Shown here in pieces: positions 36,197 to 49,081 of a stretch of DNA of 64,000 nucleotides (position 1 is the first letter of the stretch; every line of letters begins with the position of its first letter). Source of the DNA: Prauserella endophytica (lineage in GTDB: Bacteria; Actinomycetota; Actinomycetes; Mycobacteriales; Pseudonocardiaceae); NCBI RefSeq assembly GCF_005146945.1, contig NZ_SWMS01000008.1:186001-250000 (forward strand), given 5' to 3'. The translations under genes and the position numbers were made by a program. The notes beneath the pieces are model-generated. The model did no database searches, was not told the origin of the DNA, and saw nothing but the letters and a program-made list of their open reading frames with translations.

Positions 36197-36217
36197 ATCC
36201 GGCGAACGAGGACGACG

Positions 36218-38467
36218 TTGTCTGACGAAGAGGCCGGCCTGAGGGTCGGCAAGGCCGCCACCCGCGCCGCCGGACTGAAGGCGGTGCGGGTGTCGGTGGC
36301 GAGGGCGCTGCGGCAGATGGGCGCGGTGAAGTCGGCGAAGAACCTGCTGACGCTCAACCAGGAGAACGGGTTCGACTGCATGTCGTGCGCGTGGCCCGAT
36401 CCGCTGGATCACCGGCACACCGCCGAGTTCTGCGAGAACGGCGCCAAGGCGGTGTCCTGGGAGGGGCAGCGGGAGGTCGTCGGCCCCGAGTTCTTCGCCC
36501 GGCACCCGATCGCCGACCTCGAACAGCGGAGCGGCTACTGGCTGGAGCGCCAGGGGCGGCTGGTGCACCCCATGGTGCGCCGCGACGGCGGCGACCGGTA
36601 CGAGCCCATCACCTGGGACGCGGCCTTCGCGCTGGTCGCCGAGCACCTGTCCGGCTTGGCCGATCCGGACGAGGCGCTGTTCTACACCTCGGGCCGCGCG
36701 TCCAACGAGGCCGCGTTCCTCTACCAGCTGTTCGCCCGCGTGTTCGGCACCAACAACCTGCCCGACTGCAGCAACATGTGCCACGAGTCCACGTCCGTTG
36801 GCCTCGCGAGGACGATCGGCGTGGGCAAGGGCACGGTGTCGCTGGAGGACCTGCACGAAGCCGAGCTGATCGTCATCTCCGGGCAGAACCCCGGCACGAA
36901 CCATCCGCGGATGCTGTCCGCGCTGGAGAAGGCCAAACGCCGGGGCGCGCGGATACTGGCGATCAACCCCCTGCGCGAGGCGGGCCTGCTCAGGTTCAAC
37001 AACCCGCAGACCGCCCGTGGCCTCACCGTCGGCACCGAACTGGCCGACCGGTACCTCCGGATCCGGTCCAACGGTGATCTCGCGCTGTGGCAGGCGTTCG
37101 GGCACCTGCTGTTGCGTGCGGGCGCCGTGGACTGGGACTTCGTCGAGCGGCACACCACGGGGTTCGCCGCGTGGCGCGAGCACATCGGGCGACTCGACTG
37201 GGCGCGGGTTCTCGAGGCGACGGGCCTGTCCCGCGCGGAGATCGAGTCCGCGGCCGAGCTGCTGATGGGCTCGAGGCGGACCGTGCACTGCTGGGCGATG
37301 GGCATCACCCAGCACCGCAACTCGGTCGCCACCATCCAGGAGTTCGTCAACGTGGCCCTGCTGCAGGGCATGATCGGTAAGCCCGGCGCGGGGCTCTGCC
37401 CGGTGCGCGGGCACTCCAACGTCCAGGGCGACCGCACCATGGGCATCTGGGAGAAGGTGCCGGACTCCTTCCTCGACGCGCTGGGGGCCGAGTTCGGCTT
37501 CGCGCCGCCGCGTGCGCACGGGCGGGACGCGGCGGGCGCCGTCCGCGCGCTCCGCGACGGGCGGGCGAAGGTGTTCGTCGGGCTGGGTGGCAATTTCGCC
37601 TCGGCGATGTCGGACACCGAGGTCACCGAGGCGGCGCTGCGCTCGGCCGCCCTCACCGTCCAGATCTCCACCAAACTCAACCGCAGCCACGTCGCGGCCG
37701 GACGGGACGCGCTCATCCTGCCCGCGCTGGGGCGCACCGAGCGCGACCACACCGGTGGCCGGGTACAGCGGATCACGGTGGAGGACTCGATGTCGGTCGT
37801 GCACGCCTCCCGGGGGCGCGCGAAGCCGGCGGGCGCGCTGCTGCGGTCCGAGGTGGACATCATCTGCGGGATCGCGCACGCCACGCTCGGCGCCCGGCAC
37901 GGTATCGACTGGCCGTCGTTCGCCGGCGACTACGCGCTGATCCGCGAGCGCATCGGCCGGGTCGTGCCCGGCTGTGAGGACTACGAGGAGAAGCTCCGCC
38001 ACGGCACCGCGTTCACTCTGCCGCATCCGCCACGCGACAGCCGCACGTTCCCGACGCCCGAGGGAAGGGCGGTGTTCACGGTCAACCCGCTGGACGTGCT
38101 GTCGGTGCCCGAGGGGCGGCTCGTGCTGCAGACGTTGCGCAGTCACGACCAGTTCAACACCACTGTCTACGGGCTCGACGACCGCTATCGCGGCATCTCC
38201 TCGGGCCGTCGCGTGGTGTTCGTCAGCCAGGCCGATCTCGACGAGCTCGGCCTGGCGGCGGGGGAGCGGGTCGACCTCGTCTCGGAGTGGGACGACGGCC
38301 GAGAGCGGCGGGTCCGCGGCTTCCGGACCGTCTCCTACGACACGCCGAAGGGCTGCGCGGCCGCGTACTACCCGGAGACCAACCCGCTGGTCCCGCTCGA
38401 CTCGCAAGCCCTCGAATCCGGCGCACCGACCTCGAAAGCCGTCGTCGTGCGCCTCGAACCCGCCTGA
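36218..38467 (+). CDS. FdhF/YdeP-family molybdopterin oxidoreductase, probable formate dehydrogenase
   Basis: 749 residues from a TTG 14 bases after the last G of GGCG and directly after GAGGACGACG. The N-terminus has Cys54, Cys57 and Cys72 for a 4Fe-4S cluster (FDCMSCAWPDP, FCENGAKAV), and Cys188 in SNMCHESTS is the likely molybdenum ligand. GQNPGTNHPRML, HSNVQGDRTMG and a C-terminal molydopterin dinucleotide-binding domain follow. The YdeP branch lacks proven substrates, but formate fits here because betaine demethylation and PurU produce formaldehyde and formate. It lies 21 bases after the oxygenase gene, in the same operon. Confidence 0.82.
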   Translation: MSDEEAGLRVGKAATRAAGLKAVRVSVARALRQMGAVKSAKNLLTLNQENGFDCMSCAWPDPLDHRHTAEFCENGAKAVSWEGQREVVGPEFFARHPIADLEQRSGYWLERQGRLVHPMVRRDGGDRYEPITWDAAFALVAEHLSGLADPDEALFYTSGRASNEAAFLYQLFARVFGTNNLPDCSNMCHESTSVGLARTIGVGKGTVSLEDLHEAELIVISGQNPGTNHPRMLSALEKAKRRGARILAINPLREAGLLRFNNPQTARGLTVGTELADRYLRIRSNGDLALWQAFGHLLLRAGAVDWDFVERHTTGFAAWREHIGRLDWARVLEATGLSRAEIESAAELLMGSRRTVHCWAMGITQHRNSVATIQEFVNVALLQGMIGKPGAGLCPVRGHSNVQGDRTMGIWEKVPDSFLDALGAEFGFAPPRAHGRDAAGAVRALRDGRAKVFVGLGGNFASAMSDTEVTEAALRSAALTVQISTKLNRSHVAAGRDALILPALGRTERDHTGGRVQRITVEDSMSVVHASRGRAKPAGALLRSEVDIICGIAHATLGARHGIDWPSFAGDYALIRERIGRVVPGCEDYEEKLRHGTAFTLPHPPRDSRTFPTPEGRAVFTVNPLDVLSVPEGRLVLQTLRSHDQFNTTVYGLDDRYRGISSGRRVVFVSQADLDELGLAAGERVDLVSEWDDGRERRVRGFRTVSYDTPKGCAAAYYPETNPLVPLDSQALESGAPTSKAVVVRLEPA

Positions 38468-38493
38468 CGCGCGACAGAAAGAGGAGAGACCAC

Positions 38494-38745
38494 ATGGCGC
38501 GGAACCCCCGAGTCGGCTCGCCCGAGAGGGGCTGGCCCTTCTCCGTCGCGCCCGTCGTCGTCCCCGCCCTCCTGCCCGGTGAGGCCGTGGTGCGGGTGCA
38601 GGCGTGCGGGGTGCTCGGGCCTCGACACGATCGCGCGTTGCCGAGCCTGCCGGACGACGCCGTCGTCCGCACCGGGCACGGCGATCAGACCTCGATCGGA
38701 GAGGAGGTGCCGGAACTGTCCGAGTGGATTAGCCGGGGATACTGA
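38494..38745 (+). CDS. Small protein of unknown function, betaine operon
   Basis: 83 residues from an ATG with a strong GAGGAGAGACCAC ribosome site, 26 bases after the formate dehydrogenase-like gene. The sequence (for example VVVPALLPGEAVVRVQACGV) has no motif I recognise and no signal or membrane segment. The PGEAVVRVQACGV piece recalls the start of zinc alcohol dehydrogenases, so a truncated formaldehyde-oxidising dehydrogenase is possible. It ends the first operon; the glyA promoter and operator follow. Confidence 0.5.
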   Translation: MARNPRVGSPERGWPFSVAPVVVPALLPGEAVVRVQACGVLGPRHDRALPSLPDDAVVRTGHGDQTSIGEEVPELSEWISRGY

Positions 38746-38800
38746 GCCGCTTCCCGCACGGTATTGACCGGCGCCACAGTGGGCCTTAACGTGGCCCGTA

Positions 38801-38814
38801 ATTGATATATCAGT
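38801..38814. promoter_or_regulatory. GATATATC palindrome, site 2, before glyA
   Basis: ATTGATATATCAGT, centred 40 bases upstream of the glyA start. It shares TTGATATATCA with site 3 at 50705-50716, where it lies between a GntR regulator and sdaA, and the core with site 1 before the transporter. It would put the whole glyA-soxBDAG-dmgO-fchA-folD-folP operon under the same control. Confidence 0.65.
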
Positions 38815-38847
38815 CCGCCGAAAAAGATATGACGGGAGTTGGGCCGC

Positions 38848-40145
38848 ATGTCCGTAACCGTTGATCGCGAGGAGACGCGGAGTCCCGAGCGGGTGCTCGG
38901 CCTGCCCCTGGCGGAGGCCGACCCTGAGGTCCACCGGCTGGTCAACCTGGAGGTGGCCCGCCAGCGCGGCACCCTGGAGATGATCGCGAGCGAGAACTTC
39001 GCTCCGCTGAGCGTCCTGGAGGCCCAGGGCTCGGTGCTGACCAACAAGTACGCCGAGGGCTACCCAGGGCGTCGCTACTACGGCGGCTGCGAGCACGTGG
39101 ACGAGGTGGAGCAGCTGGCGATCGATCGCGTGCGGGCACTGTTCGGAGCCGAGTTCGCGAACGTCCAGCCGCATTCGGGCGCGCAGGCCAACGCGGCGGT
39201 GCTGGCGGCCCTGCTCTCGCCGGGGGACACCTTCCTCGGCCTGGACCTCGCGCACGGCGGGCACCTGACCCACGGAATGCGCCTGACCTTCTCCGGCAGG
39301 TACTTCGACGCCGTGCCCTACCACGTGCGCGAGGACGATCACCTGGTCGATCTGGCCGAGGTCGAGCGGCTGGCGCACGAGCACCGGCCGAAGCTGATCA
39401 TCGCGGGCTGGTCGGCCTACCCCCGGCATCTCGACTTCGCGGAGTTCCGGCGGATCGCCGACGAGGTCGGCGCCTACCTGATGGTGGACATGGCGCACTT
39501 CGCCGGTCTGGTCGCCGCCGGACTGCACCCGTCCCCGGTGCCGTACGCGGACGTGGTCACCTCCACCACGCACAAGACGCTCGGCGGCCCCCGCGGCGGC
39601 GTGATCCTGGCGCGGCGGGAACTGGCCAAGAAGCTCAACTCCAGCGTGTTCCCCGGACTGCAGGGCGGGCCGCTGGAGCACGTGATCGCGGCCAAGGCGG
39701 TGGCGTTCAAGCTCGCCGGGGAACCGGCCTTCCGCCTCCGCCAGGAGCGCACGCTGGCCGGGGCGCGGATCCTCGCCGAGCGGCTGCTTCGAGAGCCCGG
39801 CGTCGGCGTGGTGTCCGGCGGCACCGACGTCCACCTGGTGCTGGTCGACCTCCGGCATTCCGAACTGGACGGCAAGACCGCCGAGGACCGGCTGCACCGC
39901 GTGGGGATCACGGTGAACCGCAACGCCGTGCCGTTCGACCCTCGCCCGCCGATGGTCGCTTCCGGCGTGCGCATCGGTACGCCGGCACTGGCCGCCCGCG
40001 GGTTCGGCGACGCCGAGTTCGCCGAGGTCGCCGACATCATCGCGCTGGCGCTGCGCCCCGAGACTGGTGACGCCGAGCTGGCCGAGCTGGCCGACAGGGT
40101 CGGCGCGCTCGCCGACCGCCACCCCCTCTACCCGGAGTTGCAGGC

Positions 40146-40149
<4 letters not shown>
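38848..40149 (+). CDS. glyA: Serine hydroxymethyltransferase
   Basis: 433 residues. I chose the ATG at 38848 because GGGAG lies nine bases before it; a TTG nine bases earlier is in frame. It has the complete fold-type I PLP site: [57 protein letters not shown] and [13 protein letters not shown] with the PLP lysine. It joins glycine and methylene-tetrahydrofolate to give serine, so it joins both products of DmgO/SoxBDAG. Its stop overlaps soxB (ATGA). A second, housekeeping copy would be expected elsewhere. Confidence 0.95.
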
Positions 40150-41384
<1,235 letters not shown>

Positions 41385-41399
41385 AACACGAGGACTGCC

Positions 41400-41699
41400 A
41401 TGCAACTCATCCACTGTCCCTGGTGCGGCCCCCGCGAGGAGGTCGAGTTCCACTACGGCGGGCAGGCCGAGATCACCTATCCCGAGCGGCCGGCCGAACT
41501 GTCCGATCAGGACTGGGCAGAGTACGTCTTCTACCGCGACAACCCGAAGGGCCCGTTCGCCGAGCGGTGGAGCCACAGCGCGGGCTGCCGCCGCTGGTTC
41601 AACGCCCTGCGCGACACGCACACCTACCGGTTCCTGGGCACCGCCAAGCCCGGCGAGCCATTGCCGAACACGCAACGGAACACGGAGGTGCGGGTATGA
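41400..41699 (+). CDS. soxD: Heterotetrameric sarcosine oxidase, delta subunit
   Basis: 99 residues, start after GAGGACTGCC. Cys6, Cys9, His59 and Cys63 (CPWCG and HSAGCRRWF) are the zinc ligands of the delta subunit, which has a structural role in the complex. The stop overlaps the soxA start (ATGA). Length matches the family. Confidence 0.95.
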   Translation: MQLIHCPWCGPREEVEFHYGGQAEITYPERPAELSDQDWAEYVFYRDNPKGPFAERWSHSAGCRRWFNALRDTHTYRFLGTAKPGEPLPNTQRNTEVRV

Positions 41700-44512
41700 G
41701 CCGCCACCGGCGCACCGACTCCCGCGGAGGCGGCATGAGCAGGGTCCACGGTTACGGCCGGATCGACCGCGGCCGCATGCTCACCTTCACCTTCGACGGC
41801 CGCACCTACACCGGGCACCCCGGTGACACGCTCGCCTCGGCACTGCTCGCGAACGGCGTGCACCTGGTCGGCTCCAGCGTCAACCTGGGCCGCCCGCACG
41901 GCATCAGTGCGGCGTGGACCGAGGACGCGACAGCGCTGGTGCAGATCGAGAAGCCGTTTCCCGAGCCGATGCTGCAGGCCACCACCGTCGAGCTCGTCGA
42001 CGGCCTGGTCGCCCACGGCGTCAACGGGCAGGGGCGGCTCGCCGACACCGCCGATCCGGCCCGGTACGACCGCAAGCACACGCACACCGACACGCTGGTG
42101 ATCGGCGCCGGTCCGGCCGGGCTGCTGGCCGCGCTCGCCGCCGCGAGGGCGGGGGAGGACGTCGTGCTGGTCGACGACCGGCCCGTCGCGGGCGGGAGCC
42201 TCACCGGCACCGAGGTCATCGACGGCCGTCCCGCGCTCGGCTTCGTGGCCGACGTCGTCGCCGAGCTGGCGCGGCTCGGGGTCCGGCACCTCCAGCGCAC
42301 CACCGCGTTCGGCCAGTACGACGACGGCTTCGTGCTCGCGCTGGAGCGGCGGACCGACCACCTCGGCGCCGACGCGCCCGCGCACCGCAGCCGTCAGCGG
42401 GTGCACCGCATCCGCGCGCTGAAGGTCGTGGTCGCCACGGGCGCGCAGGAACGGCCGATCGTCTTCGAGGACAACGACCGGCCCGGCGTCATGCTCGCCT
42501 CGGCGGCGCGGGACTACCTGCACCGCTACGGCGTGCTCGCTGGCAGGGAGGTCGTGGTCTTCACCTCCGACGACGCCGCCTACGCCGCCGCGCTCGACCT
42601 GGCGGGAGCCGGTGCGCGGGTGACCGTTCTCGACGTCAGGGACACGCTGCCGCGCGAGTGGGCAGCCCGTGCGGCCGAGGCCGGCGTCCCCGTGCATCCG
42701 TCGACGACGGTCACGGGGACCGAGGGCGAGGAGCGGGTGCGCGCCGTGCTCGCCCATGGCGTCGACGGCAGCGTGCGGCTGCCCGCGGACCTGCTGCTGG
42801 TCTCCGGCGGCTGGAACCCGGTGGTGCACTTGTTCAGCCATGTCAGGGGAGCGCTGGCCTACGACCCGGAGCTCGGCTCGTTCCGGCCCTCGGGCTCGCT
42901 GCCCGGGGTCATCGTGATCGGCGCCGCCAACGGAACCCTGGACCTGGCCGGTGTGCTGCGGGAGGGCGGCGGCCCGGACGCGCCGGAGGCCGGTCCGGAA
43001 CCGGCCCGTACGCCGACCAAGGTCGTGTGGCGCACCGACGGCGATCCGGGCAGGCAGTTCGTCGACATCCAGCGCGACGCCACCGTGGCCGACATCGGGC
43101 GCGCGGTGGGCGCCGGGCTTCGCTCGGTGGAGCACGTCAAGCGCTACACCACCATCGGCACCGCGCACGACCAGGGCAAGACCTCCGGGGTGCTCGCCTC
43201 GGGCATCACCGCGGAACTGCTGGGTGCGCGGATCGAGGATCTCGGCACCACCACGTTCCGCCCGCCGTACACGCCGGTGGCCTTCGCCGCGCTCGCCGGC
43301 CGCGCCCGGGGCAGCCTGTTCGATCCCGAGCGGACCACGCCGCTGCACGACTGGCACGTCGAGGCGGGCGCGGTGTTCGAGGACGTCGGGCAGTGGAAGC
43401 GCGCGCGGTACTACCCGGAGCCGGGGGAGGACATGGACGCCGCGGTGCTGCGCGAGTGCGCGGCGGCCCGCTCGGGTGTGGGCATCCTCGACGGGTCCAC
43501 TCTGGGCAAGATCGACGTTCAGGGCCCGGACGCCGCGGTGTTCCTCGACCGGCTCTACACCAACATGATGAGCACGCTGAAGGTCGGCAGGGTCCGCTAC
43601 GGGGTCATGTGCGGCAACGACGGCATGGTGCTCGACGACGGCACCGTGCTGCGGATCGACGAGAACCGGTACCTGGTCACCACCACCACCGGCGGCGCGG
43701 CCACGGTGCTGGACTGGATGGAGGAGTGGCTCCAGACGGAATGGCCGGAGCTGCGCGTGCACCTGACCTCGGTCACCGAGCAGTGGTCGGTGTTCCCGGT
43801 CGTCGGCCCGCGTTCCCGCGACGTGGTCGGCGAGGTCTTCCCCGAGTTGGACGTCAGCGCCGACGCGTTCCCGTTCATGTCGTGGCGCGACACCACGCTC
43901 GACGGCGTGCCCGTGCGTGTCGCCCGGATCTCGTTCTCCGGTGAGCTCGCCTACGAGGTGAACGTCAACTCGTGGTACGCCCCGGCGCTGTGGGAAAGGC
44001 TCCTCGCGGCGGGGGAGCGGTACGGGATCACCCCGTACGGCACCGAAACCATGCACGTCCTGCGCGCCGAGAAGGGCTATCCGATCATCGGGCAGGACAC
44101 CGACGGCACGGTGACCCCGCAGGACCTCGGCATGAGCTGGGCGGTGTCGAAGAAGAAGGAGGACTTCGTCGGCAAGCGCTCGTTCTCCCGGCCGGAGAAC
44201 CACAACCCGTTGCGCAAGCAGTTCGTCTCGCTGTTGCCCATCGACGGCCGCACGAAGCTGCCCGAGGGCTCGCAGATCGTCGAGCTGTGCGAGAACGGCA
44301 GTCTGCCGGAGCCGCCGGTGCCGATGCTCGGGCACGTCACGTCCAGCTACCTCAGCGCGGAACTGGGGCGCCCGTTCGCGCTGGCGCTGGTGAAGAACGG
44401 TCGCGCCCGGATCGGGGATCTGGTGCACGTGCCGGTGAACGGCGCGCTCGTACAGGCCCAGATCGGCGACACCGTGCTGATCGACCCGGAGGGAGCACGC
44501 CGCGATGGCTGA
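41696..44512 (+). CDS. soxA: Heterotetrameric sarcosine oxidase, alpha subunit
   Basis: 938 residues from an ATG after GGAGGTGCGGGT that overlaps the soxD stop. Domains in order: a small 2Fe-2S-like N-terminal fold (FTFDGRTYTGHPGDTLASAL), an NAD-binding pyridine nucleotide-disulfide region with VIGAGPAGLLAALAAARAGE (from about 136), and from about 570 a GcvT-type folate domain (SGVGILDGSTLGKIDVQGPD, GELAYEVNVN). The folate domain takes the methyl-derived carbon to make methylene-tetrahydrofolate. The 4-residue-overlap run continues into soxG. Confidence 0.95.
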   Translation: MSRHRRTDSRGGGMSRVHGYGRIDRGRMLTFTFDGRTYTGHPGDTLASALLANGVHLVGSSVNLGRPHGISAAWTEDATALVQIEKPFPEPMLQATTVELVDGLVAHGVNGQGRLADTADPARYDRKHTHTDTLVIGAGPAGLLAALAAARAGEDVVLVDDRPVAGGSLTGTEVIDGRPALGFVADVVAELARLGVRHLQRTTAFGQYDDGFVLALERRTDHLGADAPAHRSRQRVHRIRALKVVVATGAQERPIVFEDNDRPGVMLASAARDYLHRYGVLAGREVVVFTSDDAAYAAALDLAGAGARVTVLDVRDTLPREWAARAAEAGVPVHPSTTVTGTEGEERVRAVLAHGVDGSVRLPADLLLVSGGWNPVVHLFSHVRGALAYDPELGSFRPSGSLPGVIVIGAANGTLDLAGVLREGGGPDAPEAGPEPARTPTKVVWRTDGDPGRQFVDIQRDATVADIGRAVGAGLRSVEHVKRYTTIGTAHDQGKTSGVLASGITAELLGARIEDLGTTTFRPPYTPVAFAALAGRARGSLFDPERTTPLHDWHVEAGAVFEDVGQWKRARYYPEPGEDMDAAVLRECAAARSGVGILDGSTLGKIDVQGPDAAVFLDRLYTNMMSTLKVGRVRYGVMCGNDGMVLDDGTVLRIDENRYLVTTTTGGAATVLDWMEEWLQTEWPELRVHLTSVTEQWSVFPVVGPRSRDVVGEVFPELDVSADAFPFMSWRDTTLDGVPVRVARISFSGELAYEVNVNSWYAPALWERLLAAGERYGITPYGTETMHVLRAEKGYPIIGQDTDGTVTPQDLGMSWAVSKKKEDFVGKRSFSRPENHNPLRKQFVSLLPIDGRTKLPEGSQIVELCENGSLPEPPVPMLGHVTSSYLSAELGRPFALALVKNGRARIGDLVHVPVNGALVQAQIGDTVLIDPEGARRDG

Positions 44513-45098
44513 CATCCTGTACCGCACCCACCCGCTGGAGAACCGGCGCGCGGCGCTGGCCGAGCTGTCCGGCCGGGTGGAGGGGCTGACCGTGTATCCG
44601 GAGGACCCGGTCGCCGCCGTGGACCTGCGCGTCGACCCTGCAGGGCCAGGCGCCGACGCGGTCGGCCGTGCGCTCGGCACGGCTCTTCCCGTCGAGCCCA
44701 ACACCTGGACCCACACCGTCGACGGCCAGCTCGTCTGGCTCGGGCCCGACGAGTGGCTGGTGACCAGCGCGGGCGCCGATCCGCAGGAGTTCGAGCGGGA
44801 GCTGGGCTGGGTCGTCTCGGCCTATGACGGCTCGGCCGTCGACGTCTCCGCGCAGCGCACGAGCCTGCGCCTGCACGGGGGTCTCGCCCGCGAACTGCTG
44901 TCGCTGGGCTGCGCCTTGGACCTGCGCCCGTCGGCGTTTCCCGCGGGCGCGTGCGCGCAGACGTACGTCGGCCAGACCGTGGTGCTGCTGCTCGCGCTCG
45001 GCCCCGACGACTTCCGCCTGTTCGTCCGACAGTCCTTCGCGGGCTACCTCGCCGACTGGGTGCTCGACGCAGCCGAGGAATTCCGCGCTTTCCCTTAG
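44505..45098 (+). CDS. soxG: Heterotetrameric sarcosine oxidase, gamma subunit
   Basis: 197 residues, ATG eight bases inside the end of soxA. The fold resembles part of GcvT (WLGPDEWLVTSAGADP, SAVDVSAQRTSLRLHG, FRLFVRQSFAGYLADWVLDA), typical of SoxG, which stabilises the alpha/beta interface. Length is normal. It is nine bases from dmgO. Confidence 0.94.
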   Translation: MADILYRTHPLENRRAALAELSGRVEGLTVYPEDPVAAVDLRVDPAGPGADAVGRALGTALPVEPNTWTHTVDGQLVWLGPDEWLVTSAGADPQEFERELGWVVSAYDGSAVDVSAQRTSLRLHGGLARELLSLGCALDLRPSAFPAGACAQTYVGQTVVLLLALGPDDFRLFVRQSFAGYLADWVLDAAEEFRAFP

Positions 45099-47582
<2,484 letters not shown>

Positions 47583-47597
47583 AAGGGCCCGAAGGTC

Positions 47598-48218
47598 ATG
47601 CGTACGTATCCCATCGAGACCTATTTGGACAATCTCGCCGCCCGGATCCCGGCCCCGGGCGGCGGGGCGAGCGCCGGGTTGCATCTGGCCCAGGCAGCCG
47701 CGCTGCTCGGCATGGTCGCCCGCTACAGCGACGGCGAGAAGTACGCCGAGCACGCCAGGAGCATCACCGCGATCAGGGAGACCGCCGACAATCTGCGCGA
47801 GTGGGCGCTGAGCCTGTCCGAAGAGGACATCGAGGCCTTCGGCGGCGTAGGTGCGGCCTATGGTCTTCCCCGGTCCACGGCCGAGGAAAAGGCCGCACGG
47901 AAGCAGGCCATCGCCGGGGCGCTCGTCGAGGCGGGGCGGGTTCCCGCCAAGGTGGTCGCGGCCGCCGAGGCGGCCGTCGGGCTGGCCGAGCAGCTCCTGC
48001 CCATCGGCAACCGCAACGTCGTCACCGATGTCGCCGCCGCGGCGGACGCGGCCAGGGCGGCGGCCACCACCGCCCGGGTCAACGTGGAGGTCAACCTCGC
48101 GGGAATCAGCGATGAGGTGGAACGGTCCGAGCTGCTGGAGGCCATCGCCACGGTGGACGACATCGCGCTGCGGGCAGACAAGGTGACCGCCGCCGTGCGG
48201 GAGGTGATCGCCCGATGA
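47598..48218 (+). CDS. fchA: Methenyltetrahydrofolate cyclohydrolase (FchA, cyclodeaminase family)
   Basis: 206 residues of the formiminotransferase-cyclodeaminase C-terminal fold: all helical, beginning YLDNLAARIPAPGGGASAGL, the family signature, with SLSEEDIEAFGGV and LLPIGNRNVVTDVAAAAD. Family members with this length open methenyl-tetrahydrofolate to 10-formyl-tetrahydrofolate or remove ammonia from formimino-folate. Because the FolD encoded next lacks its cyclohydrolase lysine, the cyclohydrolase role is the likely one. Its stop overlaps folD (ATGA). Confidence 0.88.
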   Translation: MRTYPIETYLDNLAARIPAPGGGASAGLHLAQAAALLGMVARYSDGEKYAEHARSITAIRETADNLREWALSLSEEDIEAFGGVGAAYGLPRSTAEEKAARKQAIAGALVEAGRVPAKVVAAAEAAVGLAEQLLPIGNRNVVTDVAAAADAARAAATTARVNVEVNLAGISDEVERSELLEAIATVDDIALRADKVTAAVREVIAR

Positions 48219-49081
48219 CCAGCCAGCTGGCCGCCACGACCGTCGTCTCCGGCACGGGGCTGGCCCGTGACCTCCGCGCGGAGGTCACGAGCGCCGCGGC
48301 GGACCTGACCGCGGCGGGAACCCCGCCGCAGCTGGCCGTGGTGGTCGCCACGGCCGACGAGTCGACGGCCTGGTACGTCCGCTCGATCAGGGGCGCGGCG
48401 ACCAAGACCGGGATCCGGTGCAGCGTCGTGGACCTGGGGCCGGATGCCCCGCCAAGCCGGATCGGCGCCACGCTCTCCGCGCTGAGCGCCGATCCCGAGG
48501 TGCACGGCATCATGTTGCAGACACCGCTCCCGGACGGGGCACACTTCGCGGACCTGGCGGCGTCGATCAGCCCCGAGAAGGACGTCGACGGCGCGAACCC
48601 GGTGTCGCTGGGTCGACTCGGCGCCGGGCTCACCGCGTTCGCTCCGGCCACCGCGGCGGCGGTGCTCGCCCTGCTGGACCATTACGAGGTCCCGCTCGCG
48701 GGGCGGCACGCCGTGGTCGTCGGACGGTCCACCGTGGTCGGCAAGCCCGCCGCCCAGCTGCTGCTTCGCCGCGACGCCACGGTCACCGTGTGCCACCGCC
48801 ACACCTCGGATCTCGCCGAGCACACCGCTAGGGCGGACGTGCTCGTGGTGGCGGTGGGCCGGACGGGTCTCATCACCGCGGAGCACGTCCGGCCAGGGGC
48901 CATGGTGATCGACGTCGGCACCAACCCCACCGACGACGGTGGCCTGGCCGGTGACGTGGATGCCGCCGCGGTGAGCGGGCTCGCGGGCGGCCTGACCCCG
49001 GTGCCGGGCGGCGTGGGACCCGTGACCACGGCCCTGCTGCTGCGCCACACCGTGGAGTCCGCCGCGCGGAGGTCGCCATGA
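48215..49081 (+). CDS. folD: Methylenetetrahydrofolate dehydrogenase (FolD) lacking the cyclohydrolase lysine
   Basis: 288 residues, start overlapping fchA. The dehydrogenase features are kept: LQTPLPDG, EKDVDGANPVSLG, VVVGRSTVVGKPAAQLLLRR (NADP loop) and LTPVPGGVGPVT. In the usual YVxxKxK motif the tyrosine is Tyr54, but the residue four places on, catalytic Lys54 of E. coli FolD, is Ile58 (YVRSIRGAATK). Substitution of that lysine is known to abolish cyclohydrolase activity while leaving dehydrogenase activity, so this enzyme probably makes methenyl-tetrahydrofolate only. The housekeeping FolD is expected elsewhere in the genome. Confidence 0.9.
   Translation: MTSQLAATTVVSGTGLARDLRAEVTSAAADLTAAGTPPQLAVVVATADESTAWYVRSIRGAATKTGIRCSVVDLGPDAPPSRIGATLSALSADPEVHGIMLQTPLPDGAHFADLAASISPEKDVDGANPVSLGRLGAGLTAFAPATAAAVLALLDHYEVPLAGRHAVVVGRSTVVGKPAAQLLLRRDATVTVCHRHTSDLAEHTARADVLVVAVGRTGLITAEHVRPGAMVIDVGTNPTDDGGLAGDVDAAAVSGLAGGLTPVPGGVGPVTTALLLRHTVESAARRSP

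Noticed and set aside
34637-38407. Very long open frame (over 1200 codons) antisense to the Rieske/formate dehydrogenase genes
   Set aside because: High-GC third-position bias makes long antisense frames. The sequence has no motifs, and the plus-strand genes have clear families and ribosome sites.
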